From contig NZ_FPCI01000001.1 of NCBI RefSeq assembly GCF_900116385.1, positions 1,302,001 through 1,366,000 of the forward strand: a stretch of DNA of 64,000 nucleotides, in the 5' to 3' direction. The notes beneath the pieces were generated by a model that did no database searches, was not told the DNA's origin, and saw only the letters and a list, made by a program, of their open reading frames with translations. Below, one piece after another: positions 26,024-37,194 of this stretch. The number at the start of each line of letters is the position of its first letter. Within the stretch, counting starts at the first letter, position 1. The stretch comes from Pseudoxanthomonas sp. YR558. GTDB taxonomy: Bacteria > Pseudomonadota > Gammaproteobacteria > Xanthomonadales > Xanthomonadaceae. Position numbers and translations under genes: made by a program.

Positions 26024-27610
26024 TTACGGCGTCTGCCCAACCTTTGCGGTTTTGACGCGTTCTGCGAACGCATCCAATCCCGATGCCTGCGTATCGAGAC
26101 GCTGCGCCTCGCTCAGGGCCTGCACCGCGAACGCGACATCGCCGGCACCCAGTCGCTCGCTCCCCACGGCGATCCATTTCTCCGCCAATCGCCGCTTTGC
26201 GTCGGGCAAACCCGCATCGCGCGGCTGGAGCGTTTGCCACGCCTGCTGGCAGGCTTGCGCGCGACGGATGCGATTGGCGCGCAACTCGTCTTCATAGCAG
26301 CTGCGCACGGCGGGCAACAGCCGAGCCGATGCTTGCCGCACTACCGGCGCATCCGGCGCGAGCGCTTGTGCGGCGCGTAGCTTGTCGTAGGCGCTTTCGC
26401 CGGGTGGCGTGAGCCATTGGCCCTTGGCCTCGGCATCTGCCATCGCGGTCAGCAGTGCCTCTACACGGCGGTCGCGCTCCCGTGTAGGTAGAGCGCTACC
26501 CAACCGACCACGCACCTGTTCCGCGCGGGTAACGGCTTGCTCCGCCTGGGCCACGCGCGGAGATTGCGGCGCGAGCGCGCGTGCTTCCGACAGTTCGCGC
26601 CTAGCTTGCTCAAAATGGAAATCCGCAGCCTGCCGCTCTGCGAGCGCGGCATGGGCCACGCCCACCTGCTCAAGGCCCTGGCGTGCCGCCGCATCGTCCG
26701 GCATCGCGGCCAGGACCGCCTCATAACCTGCGCGCGCGGGAACCAGTCTCCCCTTGGCGACATCGCGCGCGGCCGCTCGACGACGCGACTCGAGTGCCGT
26801 CGCGAGCGCGGCCTGCGCCTGGGGCAGGTCGACGTGCCCTGGATCGAACACCTGCGCCTGACTGATCAGCGCGGAAGCTTCTCCCAGCTCATGGCGCGCC
26901 AAGCGCCGCCCTGCCTCCTGCAACAAATCCGACAGTGCATCTTCACGGCCTTCCAGTGCCTCCAAACGCGTCGGCTGCAGCGTCAGGATCCGCTGGTAGA
27001 GCGGAAGTGCGGCATCTTCGCCGCCGACCAGATGGCCGGCCGCGTGCGCTTGCGTTGCCGCCTGCAGGACGCCATCGAGGCCGGCGTGTTCAGCCTCACG
27101 GGCGCGCACTCGCGCCGCGAACGCATCCGCCTGCGCGCGCGGCACCTGCAGCTCCCGCGCAAGGTCCAGACGCGCCCGGGCCTCCTCGAAGCGGTTCTGT
27201 TCAAGTGCCGTCGATGCCTGTTGCAAGGCCGCCGATGCCACACGCCGCAGGCCGACGGCCGCCTCGTTGCGGTCGGTGTCGAGCGCTTGCGCGGCTTCGT
27301 ACAGCTGCCGTGCGCCGGTGCCATCATCGGCATCAAGACGCCCGTCGGCCAGCGCGCGACCGGCTTGGTCTAGCAATGCCTGCACGCGTGTTTCGGGCCA
27401 CAGCATGTCCGCCAATGGCCCCCTGAAAGCCATGAGCAGCGCGGCGAGCAGCAGCGCGATCGCGGCGCCCCAACGCCAATGCCGTCGATCACGCAAGGCG
27501 GGCGCGTGATCTTCGTGCTGCGTACGGGCCGCCGCGATCGCGCGCGCCCAGTCGATGCGCGGTTCGATGCGGCGATCGCGGCCGTCGTCGGGGCGGTCTT
27601 CGCGGGTCAC
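26024..27610 (-). CDS. Single-span membrane protein with TPR-like helical repeats
   Basis: 528 residues, function unknown. A polar N-terminus of about 47 residues (rich in Arg/Asp) precedes one membrane helix (about 48-64, WGAAIALLLAALLMAFRG), so the remaining 460 residues probably face the periplasm. They consist of helical repeats of about 34-40 residues rich in Ala, Leu, Arg, resembling TPRs, with phrases such as QLYEAAQALDTDRNEAAVGL and LPLYQRILTLQPTRLEALEG. It begins 17 bases behind relA and is probably in the same transcript. A scaffold or interaction role is likely; no enzyme motif is seen. Confidence 0.7.
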   Translation of the reverse strand: MTREDRPDDGRDRRIEPRIDWARAIAAARTQHEDHAPALRDRRHWRWGAAIALLLAALLMAFRGPLADMLWPETRVQALLDQAGRALADGRLDADDGTGARQLYEAAQALDTDRNEAAVGLRRVASAALQQASTALEQNRFEEARARLDLARELQVPRAQADAFAARVRAREAEHAGLDGVLQAATQAHAAGHLVGGEDAALPLYQRILTLQPTRLEALEGREDALSDLLQEAGRRLARHELGEASALISQAQVFDPGHVDLPQAQAALATALESRRRAAARDVAKGRLVPARAGYEAVLAAMPDDAAARQGLEQVGVAHAALAERQAADFHFEQARRELSEARALAPQSPRVAQAEQAVTRAEQVRGRLGSALPTRERDRRVEALLTAMADAEAKGQWLTPPGESAYDKLRAAQALAPDAPVVRQASARLLPAVRSCYEDELRANRIRRAQACQQAWQTLQPRDAGLPDAKRRLAEKWIAVGSERLGAGDVAFAVQALSEAQRLDTQASGLDAFAERVKTAKVGQTP

Positions 27611-27627
27611 CCCCGCAGGATAGCGGC

Positions 27628-29775
27628 TCAGCCTGAACGCCGTGCGTCTTCCACACCCGGCAGCGCATCGAGCTTGCCCAACAGTGTGGAGAGCTGGCCG
27701 AAATCGGCCACCTTCAAGCGCAGGCGCAGATGGACGCGACCGCTGGCACGGTTGCCCTGGCTATTGATCTCCAGCACGTTGGCCTCTTCCTGCGCGATCA
27801 GGGTGGTGATGTCCTTGAGCAGCCACTTGCGGTCGATCGCCGTGACCTGCACATCGACTTCGTAACCGCCCCCCGCCTGGCCCCACTCCACAGGCAGCAC
27901 GCGCTGAGGGCTGGTGGCCGCAAGCCGCACGAACGATGGGCAATCCGTGCGATGCACGGTGACGCCGCGCCCGCGGGTGAGGTAGCCGGCGATCGCCTCG
28001 CCAGGAACAGGCTGACAGCAACGGGCCAGCTGTACCAACAGGTTGCCGACGCCTTCGACCGTGAATTTCGACTTGCCCGGCGCGGCCACCTTGCGCGGCG
28101 GCCTGCGGACCGGCAACGCGGCGACATCGGGCTCGGCGGCGGCGCGCTGCTCTTCGTGCAACGCTCGACCCACCTGGTGCGGTCCCACGTCCCCCAGCGC
28201 GACCTGGAGGTACAGATCGTCGATGCTCTCGGCATGGAATTTCTTCGCTACGCCCGCAAGGTCGGCCTGGTGTAGGCCCAGCCGTTTGAGTTCTTTATCC
28301 AGCAACTCTCGACCGGCGTGCAGGTTGCGCGCGCGATCCAGCTTGTGGAACCACGCGCGCACCTTGTCGCGGGAACGTCCACTGGCGAGGAATCCATTGG
28401 CCGGCAGCAACCAGTCGCGGCGCGGTTCGGGTTCCTTCGAGGTCATGATCTCGACCCGGTCCCCGCTGACCAGCACATGGTTCAACGGGACGATGCGGCC
28501 GTTGACCTTCGCACCGCGTGTGCGATGGCCCACCATCGTGTGCACGTGGTACGCGAAATCGAGCACGGTGCCGCCCTGTGGCAGGTCCACTACCTCGCCC
28601 TTCGGCGTGAGTGCGTAGACGCGGTCCTCGACCAGTTCCGCATCTAGGTCGCCAGCCAGAGAACTCTCGCCCTGTGCGTCGCCGGCGCTGTCGAGCAGCC
28701 TGCGCATCCATGCGATCTTGCGGTCGAAGGCATCGCCGCCTGCCTTCCCTTCCTTGTACTTCCAGTGCGCGGCCACACCCAGTTCGGCCTGCGCGTGCAT
28801 CTCGTGCGTACGGATCTGCACTTCCAGCGTGCGTCCCTCCGGGCCGACCACAGCGGTATGCAGCGACCGGTAATCGTTGGCCTTCGGGCGCGCGATGTAG
28901 TCGTCGAACTCGCTGGGGATCGGCGCCCATAGCGCGTGCACGATACCCAGCGCGGCATAGCACGAGGCCACGTCGCCGACCGCGATGCGCACCGCGCGCA
29001 GGTCATAAAGCTCGTCGAACGAAACCTGCTTGCGCTGCATCTTCCGCCAGATGCTGTAGATGTGCTTCGGCCTGCCGCTGATCTCGGCATGGATGCCGTG
29101 CTCGGCCAACGCCGCCTGCAGGCTGCCGATCACCACCGCGATGTAGCGCTCGCGGCCGGTGCGCTTCTCGTCGAGCTGGGAGGCGATCTGCTTGTAGGTC
29201 TGCGGCTGCAGATAACGGAACGCGAGGTCTTCGAGTTCCCACTTGAGCTGCCAGATGCCCAGGCGGTTGGCCAGCGGCGCATGGATATCGCGTGTCAGTC
29301 GCGCCAGGGCCTGACGCTGTTCTTCGGGCAGGCTGCCCGCCGCCCGCATCCGGGCCAGTTGGCGCGCCAGCAGGATCGGCACCACGCGGAGATCGCGCAC
29401 GATCGCCAGCAGGAGCCGTCGCAGCCCTTCGGTGTTCGCGCCGCGCGCCTGTTCCGCGTGCAGCGCCCAGACTTGAGCCGCAGCCGCCTGCCCTTCCAGG
29501 AGATCGGCCAGGCCCGGGATAGGCTTGCCGGCCGGGACCGCCTTCTGCAGCGCAGGAACCGCATACAGGAGCGCTGCCAGCAGGACATCACCGTCCGCGG
29601 ACAACGCGGCAAGCGTATCCAGCGTGTCGGCCGCCACGCTCGGCGCATCGGGCATGCCGGCGTCCGCGCCTTCGTGCGTCGCCGCTTCGGCGAGCGCGTC
29701 CCGCAGCGTGGCCGGCAGCACCTGCAGCGCCGGCCTTCGCAGCAACGTGGCGATGTCGTGAACGGGGGACACCAT
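27628..29775 (-). CDS. relA: RelA, (p)ppGpp synthetase
   Basis: Ribosome-associated alarmone synthetase of the stringent response, 715 residues. The N-terminal hydrolase-like domain has lost the HD pair (the usual place reads LLAALLYAVPAL), so this is the monofunctional RelA rather than SpoT. The synthetase part shows GRPKHIYSIWRKMQ, FDELYDLRAVRI and NDYRSLHTAVVGPEG; then TGS (about 385-445, DRVYALTPKGEVVDLPQG), the helical and zinc-finger region (about 560-610, LVQLARCCQPVPGE) and a C-terminal ACT domain. The downstream gene encodes the TPR membrane protein. It is divergent from a small exported-protein gene. Confidence 0.95.
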   Translation of the reverse strand: MVSPVHDIATLLRRPALQVLPATLRDALAEAATHEGADAGMPDAPSVAADTLDTLAALSADGDVLLAALLYAVPALQKAVPAGKPIPGLADLLEGQAAAAQVWALHAEQARGANTEGLRRLLLAIVRDLRVVPILLARQLARMRAAGSLPEEQRQALARLTRDIHAPLANRLGIWQLKWELEDLAFRYLQPQTYKQIASQLDEKRTGRERYIAVVIGSLQAALAEHGIHAEISGRPKHIYSIWRKMQRKQVSFDELYDLRAVRIAVGDVASCYAALGIVHALWAPIPSEFDDYIARPKANDYRSLHTAVVGPEGRTLEVQIRTHEMHAQAELGVAAHWKYKEGKAGGDAFDRKIAWMRRLLDSAGDAQGESSLAGDLDAELVEDRVYALTPKGEVVDLPQGGTVLDFAYHVHTMVGHRTRGAKVNGRIVPLNHVLVSGDRVEIMTSKEPEPRRDWLLPANGFLASGRSRDKVRAWFHKLDRARNLHAGRELLDKELKRLGLHQADLAGVAKKFHAESIDDLYLQVALGDVGPHQVGRALHEEQRAAAEPDVAALPVRRPPRKVAAPGKSKFTVEGVGNLLVQLARCCQPVPGEAIAGYLTRGRGVTVHRTDCPSFVRLAATSPQRVLPVEWGQAGGGYEVDVQVTAIDRKWLLKDITTLIAQEEANVLEINSQGNRASGRVHLRLRLKVADFGQLSTLLGKLDALPGVEDARRSG

Positions 29776-29846
29776 GGCAAGGGAGCGAGGCGGTCAGGCG
29801 CCGCCGGAATGACTACACTACCGGGCACTCGCCCGAAGGAACAACC

Positions 29847-30407
29847 ATGAAGATGAGCCGCTTGTTTCTATCCATCGCGTTGCTGGCCACCCCGATGTTC
29901 GCTTTCGCGCAGGACGCCGCCTCTGATGCGCGGTTCGCCGACCTGCGTGGGTCGATGACGGCGGAAGAGTTCAAGGCCGCCGGCCTGGACAAGCTCAGCG
30001 ACGCCGAGCTGACGGCACTGAGCGCATGGCTGACCCGGAAGGTCGGCACCGAGACTGCCCGCGCCGTCGAGCAGGCACGACAGGAAGTGCGGCAGGAAAC
30101 CCAGACCGCCGTCGCGCAGGCGCAGGCCGATACGCGCAAGCAGCTCGAACAGGAGAACCGTGGTTTCTTCGATTTCGGCTCCGATGAAGCGATCACCAGC
30201 ACGCTGGCCGGTGAGTTCAAGGGCTTCGCCAAGGGCAACCGTTACACGCTGGCCAACGGCCAGGTGTGGGAACAGGTCGAACCGGCCAGTCTCAATGGCG
30301 TGCGGAAAACCAACCCCGAAGTGACCATCAAGCCGGGCATCTTCAACACCTGGTTCCTGCGCATCAAAGGCTACAACACGCCTGCGAAGGTCCGCCGCGT
30401 CAAGTAA
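29847..30407 (+). CDS. Exported protein of unknown function
   Basis: 186 residues with a clear Sec signal peptide (MKMSRLFLSIALLATPMFAFAQ, cleavage after residue 21 or so). A charged helical middle (ELTALSAWLTRKV and an Ala/Gln/Glu-rich stretch, about 65-110) is followed by a C-terminal small beta-type domain (ANGQVWEQVEP, KPGIFNTWFLRIKG). GAAGGA precedes the ATG. I do not recognise a named family beyond similar proteins in xanthomonads. It is convergent with hrpA, 6 bases apart. Confidence 0.8.
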   Translation: MKMSRLFLSIALLATPMFAFAQDAASDARFADLRGSMTAEEFKAAGLDKLSDAELTALSAWLTRKVGTETARAVEQARQEVRQETQTAVAQAQADTRKQLEQENRGFFDFGSDEAITSTLAGEFKGFAKGNRYTLANGQVWEQVEPASLNGVRKTNPEVTIKPGIFNTWFLRIKGYNTPAKVRRVK

Positions 30408-30413
30408 GTCCGT

Positions 30414-33400
30414 TCAACCGCGCAGCGCCTGCAGGCGCTGCGCGAGTTTCTTCGGCGAAATGCCGGCGCGTGCTCCCAGTTCCTGGGCGAACATCGACAC
30501 GCGCAGTTCCTCCAGGTCCCAACGCAGGGCCTGCCAGTCCGCCGATCCGGCGACGCCCTCCTCCACCGCCTGCGCCAGCGCGTCGGCGAACGGCTTGATC
30601 TCCAGCATGCGGACCTGGTCGCGGGTCGGGTCGCGCACCGCGCGTTCGGCGCGCAGGCGCATCGCCTTAACGTAGCGCGGCAATTGCGCAAGGGCGTCGG
30701 CAGGTGTTTCGCGCAGGAAGCCCGGATGCACCAGGGCTGCAAGTTGCGCGCGCAGGTCGTCGAGGTTTCCGCGCGCCCAGCCCATCAATGGCGCTTCCAA
30801 CTGCGGCTTGAGTTCGGCCACCGCGGACAGGATGGCCTCGGCCAGCTTCAACCGCTCCATCGCTTCGCCGAACAACCGTTTGCCGGCGTCGTCGCGGCGC
30901 TGCTCGAACGCGGCACGGTCCCGGATCGCCTCCAGCCCCTCGGCAAGCACGGCATTCATCGCCGCATCGACGATGTCGCCACGCAGGCGTTCCTGCGATT
31001 CGATGGCTGCATACAGCAGGCCGGTCTTGGGCGACACCGGCAGCTGCTTACGCGCTTGCTTCACCTTGTCGGTCAGCGCGATCTCCAGCAGGCGGCGCAC
31101 GCCACCGGGATGCGCCGTATTCGCCTCGGCGCGATCAGCGAACACCTGCAAAGCGACCGTATCGCCGTCATCCCGCAGCGCCGGATAGGCAGGTACGCCG
31201 GCTTCGCCGGGAACCTCGCGCGGGATGGCCTGCGCTGGGAAGTCGCGCAGGCCGGTGGCCGCCATCTCGCGACCAGCCCGTGCCGCGAAGGCCTGTCCCG
31301 CCTTCGCGCCGAAGCGCGCGCGCAGCGCATCCAGGTCGCGCGATTCCGCCAGCACCCTCCCCTCGCCGCCGCCACGCGGGTCCTCACGCAAGCGCAGGTT
31401 CATGCGCAGGTGCGGCTCCAGTGCGGCCTCATCGAAATCGAGCGCGGCTACCGTCACCCCGGTCGCCCGGGACAGGAAGCGCGCCAGTTCACCACGGATG
31501 TCGTCGGCACTCGGCTTCGGGAAGGCTTCGAAGAATGCGCGACCGAAATCCGGTGCCGGCACGTAATTGCGTCGCACCGCCTTGGGCAGGCTGCGGATCA
31601 GGCCCGAGGCCTTGTCCGCGACGAAGCCGGGCGCCAACCATGACAGGCGCGCGGGATCGAGGGCGTTGAGCAGGTGCAGCGGCACGTCGAGCGTCACACC
31701 GTCGTCGGTCGCACCCGGCTCGAACCTGTAGTGCAGCGGCAGCCGCGCATCGCCGAGGGCGAAGTACTTCGGATACCTGTCTTCCTCACTGCCCTCGCCC
31801 GGCAGCAGGTCCACCAGCGACCAGTGCAGCGCGCGGCGCTTGTCGGCCGGCAGCGTCTTCCACCATGCATCCAGTGCGGCCGCCGAATGGATCTCCGGCG
31901 GCACGCGATCCAGATACCAGCGCGCCTGCCAGTCGTCGTCGGCGACCAGGCCGGCGCGGCGCAGCTTGGCTTCTTCTTCGCGCGCCTGTTCGAGCGCCTT
32001 CAGGTTGTCGGCGACGAAGCCGGCGCGCGTGTTGATCTCGCCGGTCACCAGGCCCTGCCGGACGAAGATGTCGTGCGCCTCGGCCGGTGCGATGCGGCCG
32101 TAGTGCACGGGTTTCTTCGGCGCGAGCACCAGCCCGAACAGGCTGATCTGCTCGGACGCCAGCACCTGCCCCTGCGCGCGCGACCAATGCGGATCGAAAT
32201 GCTTGCGCAGCAGCAGGTGCGGCAGTTCGGCGATCACCCAGTCCGGTTCGATCGCGGCCAGCGTCATGCCCCACACCTTCTGGGTGTCCAGCAGATTGGC
32301 CACCAACAGCCAGGGCGGCGGGCGCTTGGACAGCGCCGAGCCGGGAAACGGCAGGAAACGGCGTTGGCGCGGCGCCTGGTAGTCGCCCTTCTCGGTGCGA
32401 TGGCCGATCTGCGTCGGCAGTCCGGCGACCAGCGCGCGATGCAGGGCCTGGTAAGCGTTGGCGCGCTGCCGCTCGCTGTAGCCGCTGTTCAGCGCCTGCT
32501 CGTTCTGGGCGCGCGCAGCCACCGGCGCCGGTGCGGCTTCGGTTTTTCCTTCGCGGGCCAATCGTGCCGCGCGATGCAACTGGCCGCGGGTCGCTTTCAC
32601 CGCTTCAGCGTCGTCGCGCACGGCAACCGGTGCGCGGCTGCCCGCCAGCAGCGGCGACAGGGAGGCGTCAGTGTCTTCTTCCTTCCAGCCCAGCTCCTCG
32701 CACAGCAGGCGCAGCTGCCGATGCAGTTCGCGCCACTCGCGCATGCGCAGGAAGCCGAGGAAATGGCGGCCGCACCAGTCGCGCAGCTTGGATTGGGTCA
32801 GGTCTTCATGGGCCTGCCGGTACGCGTCCCACAGGCGCAGGACGCCGACGAACTCGGAGCGCCCATCGGCAAACTGGGCGTGCGCCGCGTCCGCCGCGCC
32901 ACGCGCATCCGCCGGACGCTCGCGCGGATCCTGGATACCCAGGAACGAGGCGATCACCAGCATCGGGCGCAAGCAACCGGCGGCCTGCGCGGCGACCAGC
33001 ATGCGCGCCAGTTTCACGTCCACCGGCAACCGCGCCATCTGCCTGCCGATGGCGCTCAGGCGGCGATCACCGTCGATTGCGCCCAGTTCGGCCAGCTGCT
33101 GCCAGCCGTCGGCGACGGCGCGTTCGTCGGGCGCTTCCAGAAACGGAAAATCCTCGATCCGGCCCAATCCCAGCTGCAGCATGCGCAGGATCACACCGGC
33201 CAGGCTCGAGCGCCGGATTTCGGGATCGGTGAACTCTGCGCGCGCCTGGAAATCCGATTCCGCATACAGGCGATAGCAGATGCCCTCGGCGATACGACCG
33301 CAGCGGCCCTTGCGCTGGTTGGCGCTGGCTTGCGAGATCGGCTCGATGTGCAGGCGATCCAGCTTGTTGCGCGGGCTGTAGCGCTTGACGCGCGCGAAGC

Positions 33401-34535
33401 CGGGATCGACTACGTAGCGGATGCGCGGCACCGTCAGCGATGTCTCGGCCACGTTGGTCGCCAGCACGATGCGCCGGTTCGGACCGGGGTTGAACACGCG
33501 GTCCTGGTCCTGGTTCGACAGGCGCGCGTACAGCGGCAGCACCTCGGTCTGGCGATACTTGCGGCGCTCCAGCGCCTGGTGCGCATCGCGGATCTCGCGC
33601 TCGCCCGGCAGGAACACCAGCACGTCGCCGCGTGGATCCTGCCGGGTGATCTCGTCGATGGCGCCGACGATGGCGTCGTTGACGGAGCGGTCGCCAGCGC
33701 GGCCTTCCTCGTCGCCGCCACCCTCGCCCTCCAAAGGCCGGTAACGCACGCCGACCGGATACGTCCGGCCCTCCACGCTGATCACCGGCGCATCGTCGAA
33801 GTGTTTCGCGAAGCGCTCGGTGTCGATGGTGGCCGAAGTGACGATGACTTTGAGGTCGCGGCGCTTGCGCAGCAGCTGCTTCAGGTAGCCGAGCAGGAAG
33901 TCGATGTTGAGGCTGCGTTCGTGCGCCTCGTCGACGATGATCGTGTCGTAGGCCGACAACCAGCGGTCGCTGGCGATCTCCGCCAGCAGGATGCCGTCGG
34001 TCATGAACTTGATGTGGGTGTCGTCGCACACCTGGTCGTTGAAGCGCACCTGGAAGCCGACGCCCCGGCCGAGCTCCGTCTTCAACTCCTCGGCCACGCG
34101 TCGCGCCACCGCGCGCGCGGCGATCCGGCGCGGCTGCGTGCAGCCGATCATCCCGGCCACGCCGCGCCCGGCCGCCAGGCAAAGCTTGGGCAACTGGGTG
34201 GTCTTGCCCGAGCCCGTCTCGCCGGCGATCACCACCACCTGGTGGTGGCGGATCAGTTCGACGATGCGCTCGCCTTCGCGTGCGATCGGCAGGGACGCAT
34301 CCAGCGTCACCGCCGGCACGGTCGATTGACGGCGCTCGCGGGTGGCGATCGACGCAGTCAATGCCTGCTCGAAAGCTTGTCGCGCGCTCGCATCCGCCGG
34401 CTTGCCCTGCCAGCGCGACCACAGGCCGTGCAGGCGGCCGCGGTCGCGGCTCAGCGCGCGGTCGAGCGCGCGCCGGCCCTGCTCGAGGGCAGTGCGGTCG
34501 GGGGAGGCGGGGGATGGGTCACGAGAGGTATTCAT
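30414..34535 (-). CDS. hrpA: HrpA, DEAH-box ATP-dependent RNA helicase
   Basis: 1373 residues, slightly longer than E. coli HrpA (about 1300). Motif I is GETGSGKTTQLPK, motif II DEAHERSLNIDFLLGYLK, motif III TSATIDTERFAKHF, motif VI QRKGRCGRIAEG. The OB-fold and the long C-terminal DUF3418 region typical of HrpA follow. It rescues stalled ribosomes or remodels RNA in the cytoplasm, as worked out in E. coli. It is divergent from dps across 89 bases. A 26-base palindrome lies inside its last codons. Confidence 0.96.
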   Translation of the reverse strand: MNTSRDPSPASPDRTALEQGRRALDRALSRDRGRLHGLWSRWQGKPADASARQAFEQALTASIATRERRQSTVPAVTLDASLPIAREGERIVELIRHHQVVVIAGETGSGKTTQLPKLCLAAGRGVAGMIGCTQPRRIAARAVARRVAEELKTELGRGVGFQVRFNDQVCDDTHIKFMTDGILLAEIASDRWLSAYDTIIVDEAHERSLNIDFLLGYLKQLLRKRRDLKVIVTSATIDTERFAKHFDDAPVISVEGRTYPVGVRYRPLEGEGGGDEEGRAGDRSVNDAIVGAIDEITRQDPRGDVLVFLPGEREIRDAHQALERRKYRQTEVLPLYARLSNQDQDRVFNPGPNRRIVLATNVAETSLTVPRIRYVVDPGFARVKRYSPRNKLDRLHIEPISQASANQRKGRCGRIAEGICYRLYAESDFQARAEFTDPEIRRSSLAGVILRMLQLGLGRIEDFPFLEAPDERAVADGWQQLAELGAIDGDRRLSAIGRQMARLPVDVKLARMLVAAQAAGCLRPMLVIASFLGIQDPRERPADARGAADAAHAQFADGRSEFVGVLRLWDAYRQAHEDLTQSKLRDWCGRHFLGFLRMREWRELHRQLRLLCEELGWKEEDTDASLSPLLAGSRAPVAVRDDAEAVKATRGQLHRAARLAREGKTEAAPAPVAARAQNEQALNSGYSERQRANAYQALHRALVAGLPTQIGHRTEKGDYQAPRQRRFLPFPGSALSKRPPPWLLVANLLDTQKVWGMTLAAIEPDWVIAELPHLLLRKHFDPHWSRAQGQVLASEQISLFGLVLAPKKPVHYGRIAPAEAHDIFVRQGLVTGEINTRAGFVADNLKALEQAREEEAKLRRAGLVADDDWQARWYLDRVPPEIHSAAALDAWWKTLPADKRRALHWSLVDLLPGEGSEEDRYPKYFALGDARLPLHYRFEPGATDDGVTLDVPLHLLNALDPARLSWLAPGFVADKASGLIRSLPKAVRRNYVPAPDFGRAFFEAFPKPSADDIRGELARFLSRATGVTVAALDFDEAALEPHLRMNLRLREDPRGGGEGRVLAESRDLDALRARFGAKAGQAFAARAGREMAATGLRDFPAQAIPREVPGEAGVPAYPALRDDGDTVALQVFADRAEANTAHPGGVRRLLEIALTDKVKQARKQLPVSPKTGLLYAAIESQERLRGDIVDAAMNAVLAEGLEAIRDRAAFEQRRDDAGKRLFGEAMERLKLAEAILSAVAELKPQLEAPLMGWARGNLDDLRAQLAALVHPGFLRETPADALAQLPRYVKAMRLRAERAVRDPTRDQVRMLEIKPFADALAQAVEEGVAGSADWQALRWDLEELRVSMFAQELGARAGISPKKLAQRLQALRG
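30419..30444. terminator. Palindrome at the 3' end of hrpA, possible two-way terminator
   Basis: A perfect 26-base palindrome centred on CCTGCAGG sits between the ends of the convergent exported-protein gene and hrpA, inside the last hrpA codons. A short T-rich stretch (GTTTCTTC) follows it on the plus strand. It could stop transcription from both sides; without a clean U-run this is tentative. Confidence 0.35.
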
Positions 34536-34624
34536 TCTTCAGCAAGCGGTTGAAACTTTTTGCTCACGCCACATGTTCTAGTGTGTCTATTGTGCCGCCT
34601 CAACCCACCCTCAGGAGAATCCGC

Positions 34625-35173
34625 ATGGCCAAGACGAAGTCCAAGCCGGCCAAGGCCCCGGCTGTCACCGCGCCCATCCCGTCGGCACCGACCGCGCCCA
34701 ACATCGATATCGGGATCAGCACGGGCGACCGCAAGAAGATCGCCGACGGCCTGTCGCGCTACCTGGCCGATGCGTACACGCTGTACCTGAAGACCCACAA
34801 CTTCCATTGGAACGTCACCGGCGCGATGTTCAACTCGCTGCACAACATGTTCGAGACCCAGTACACCGAGCAGTGGACGGCGCTGGACGAGGTGGCCGAG
34901 CGCATCCGCGCCCTGGGCTACAACGCGCCCGGCTCGTACCGCGAGTTCGTCAGCCTGACCTCGATCCCCGAAGAGCCCGGCCTGACCGACAGCGCCGACT
35001 GGCGCGAAATGGTCCGCCAGCTGACCGTTGGCAACGAAGCGGTCTGCCGCACGGCCCGCAAGGTGCTGAAGGTGGCCGACGACGCCGGCGACGACCCGTC
35101 GGTGGACCTGCTGACCCAGCGCCTGCAGACCCACGAGAAGTACGCCTGGATGCTGCGTTCGCTGCTCCAGTAA
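34625..35173 (+). CDS. dps: Dps, DNA-binding ferritin-like protein
   Basis: 182 residues. The ferritin-like core starts near residue 35 and contains the ferroxidase motif YLKTHNFHWNVTG and MFETQYTEQWTALDEVAERIRALG. The N-terminal 30 residues (AKTKSKPAKAPAVTAPIPSA) are Lys/Pro/Ala-rich, as in Dps tails that bind DNA. It would form a 12-mer that stores iron, consumes hydrogen peroxide and compacts DNA. A good AGGAG lies before the ATG. It is divergent from hrpA and followed by a strong hairpin. The start is fixed by the ribosome binding site; earlier in-frame codons lie within hrpA antisense. Confidence 0.95.
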   Translation: MAKTKSKPAKAPAVTAPIPSAPTAPNIDIGISTGDRKKIADGLSRYLADAYTLYLKTHNFHWNVTGAMFNSLHNMFETQYTEQWTALDEVAERIRALGYNAPGSYREFVSLTSIPEEPGLTDSADWREMVRQLTVGNEAVCRTARKVLKVADDAGDDPSVDLLTQRLQTHEKYAWMLRSLLQ

Positions 35174-35193
35174 TTCCGCCCTGTGGTGGCCTG

Positions 35194-35217
35194 GACGCCC
35201 GGCTTCGGCCGGGCGTC
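35194..35217 (+). terminator. Hairpin with UUCG loop after dps
   Basis: GACGCCCGGC, TTCG, GCCGGGCGTC forms a perfect 10-base stem with a very stable UUCG tetraloop, 21 bases after the dps stop. The run after it (TGCGTTC) is only slightly T-rich, so it may act as a terminator or a 3' stabiliser for the mRNA. Confidence 0.6.
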
Positions 35218-35299
35218 TGCGTTCATGGCCGGAGAATTCCGACCCCGCGGCGCGTCCATCACGCAGGGCCGCCGGGGCCCGTCGCGGTATCCTGTACCC

Positions 35300-37093
<1,794 letters not shown>

Positions 37094-37194
37094 AGTTCCT
37101 GCGGCCACCGGCCACGCATCAGCCGGCGTTCAATCCGCGGCTGCTAGCGTGCGGTGCAGGTGCCCCCACCGACACGCCCTCACCAGGAGCTTCC

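Noticed and set aside
27628..29775. Annotation as bifunctional SpoT
   Set aside because: The His-Asp pair of the hydrolase domain is missing, so RelA is the better name.
31674..34553. 959-codon plus-strand frame
   Set aside because: Antisense to hrpA, whose helicase motifs are intact; the plus-strand product is Arg/Gln/Val/His-rich without domain signatures.
34550..34591. Promoter for dps from TTGAAA and a downstream AT-rich stretch
   Set aside because: TTGAAA has no good -10 at 16-18 bases (CATGTT is poor), and TCTATT further on has no matching -35. A promoter must exist but could not be placed.
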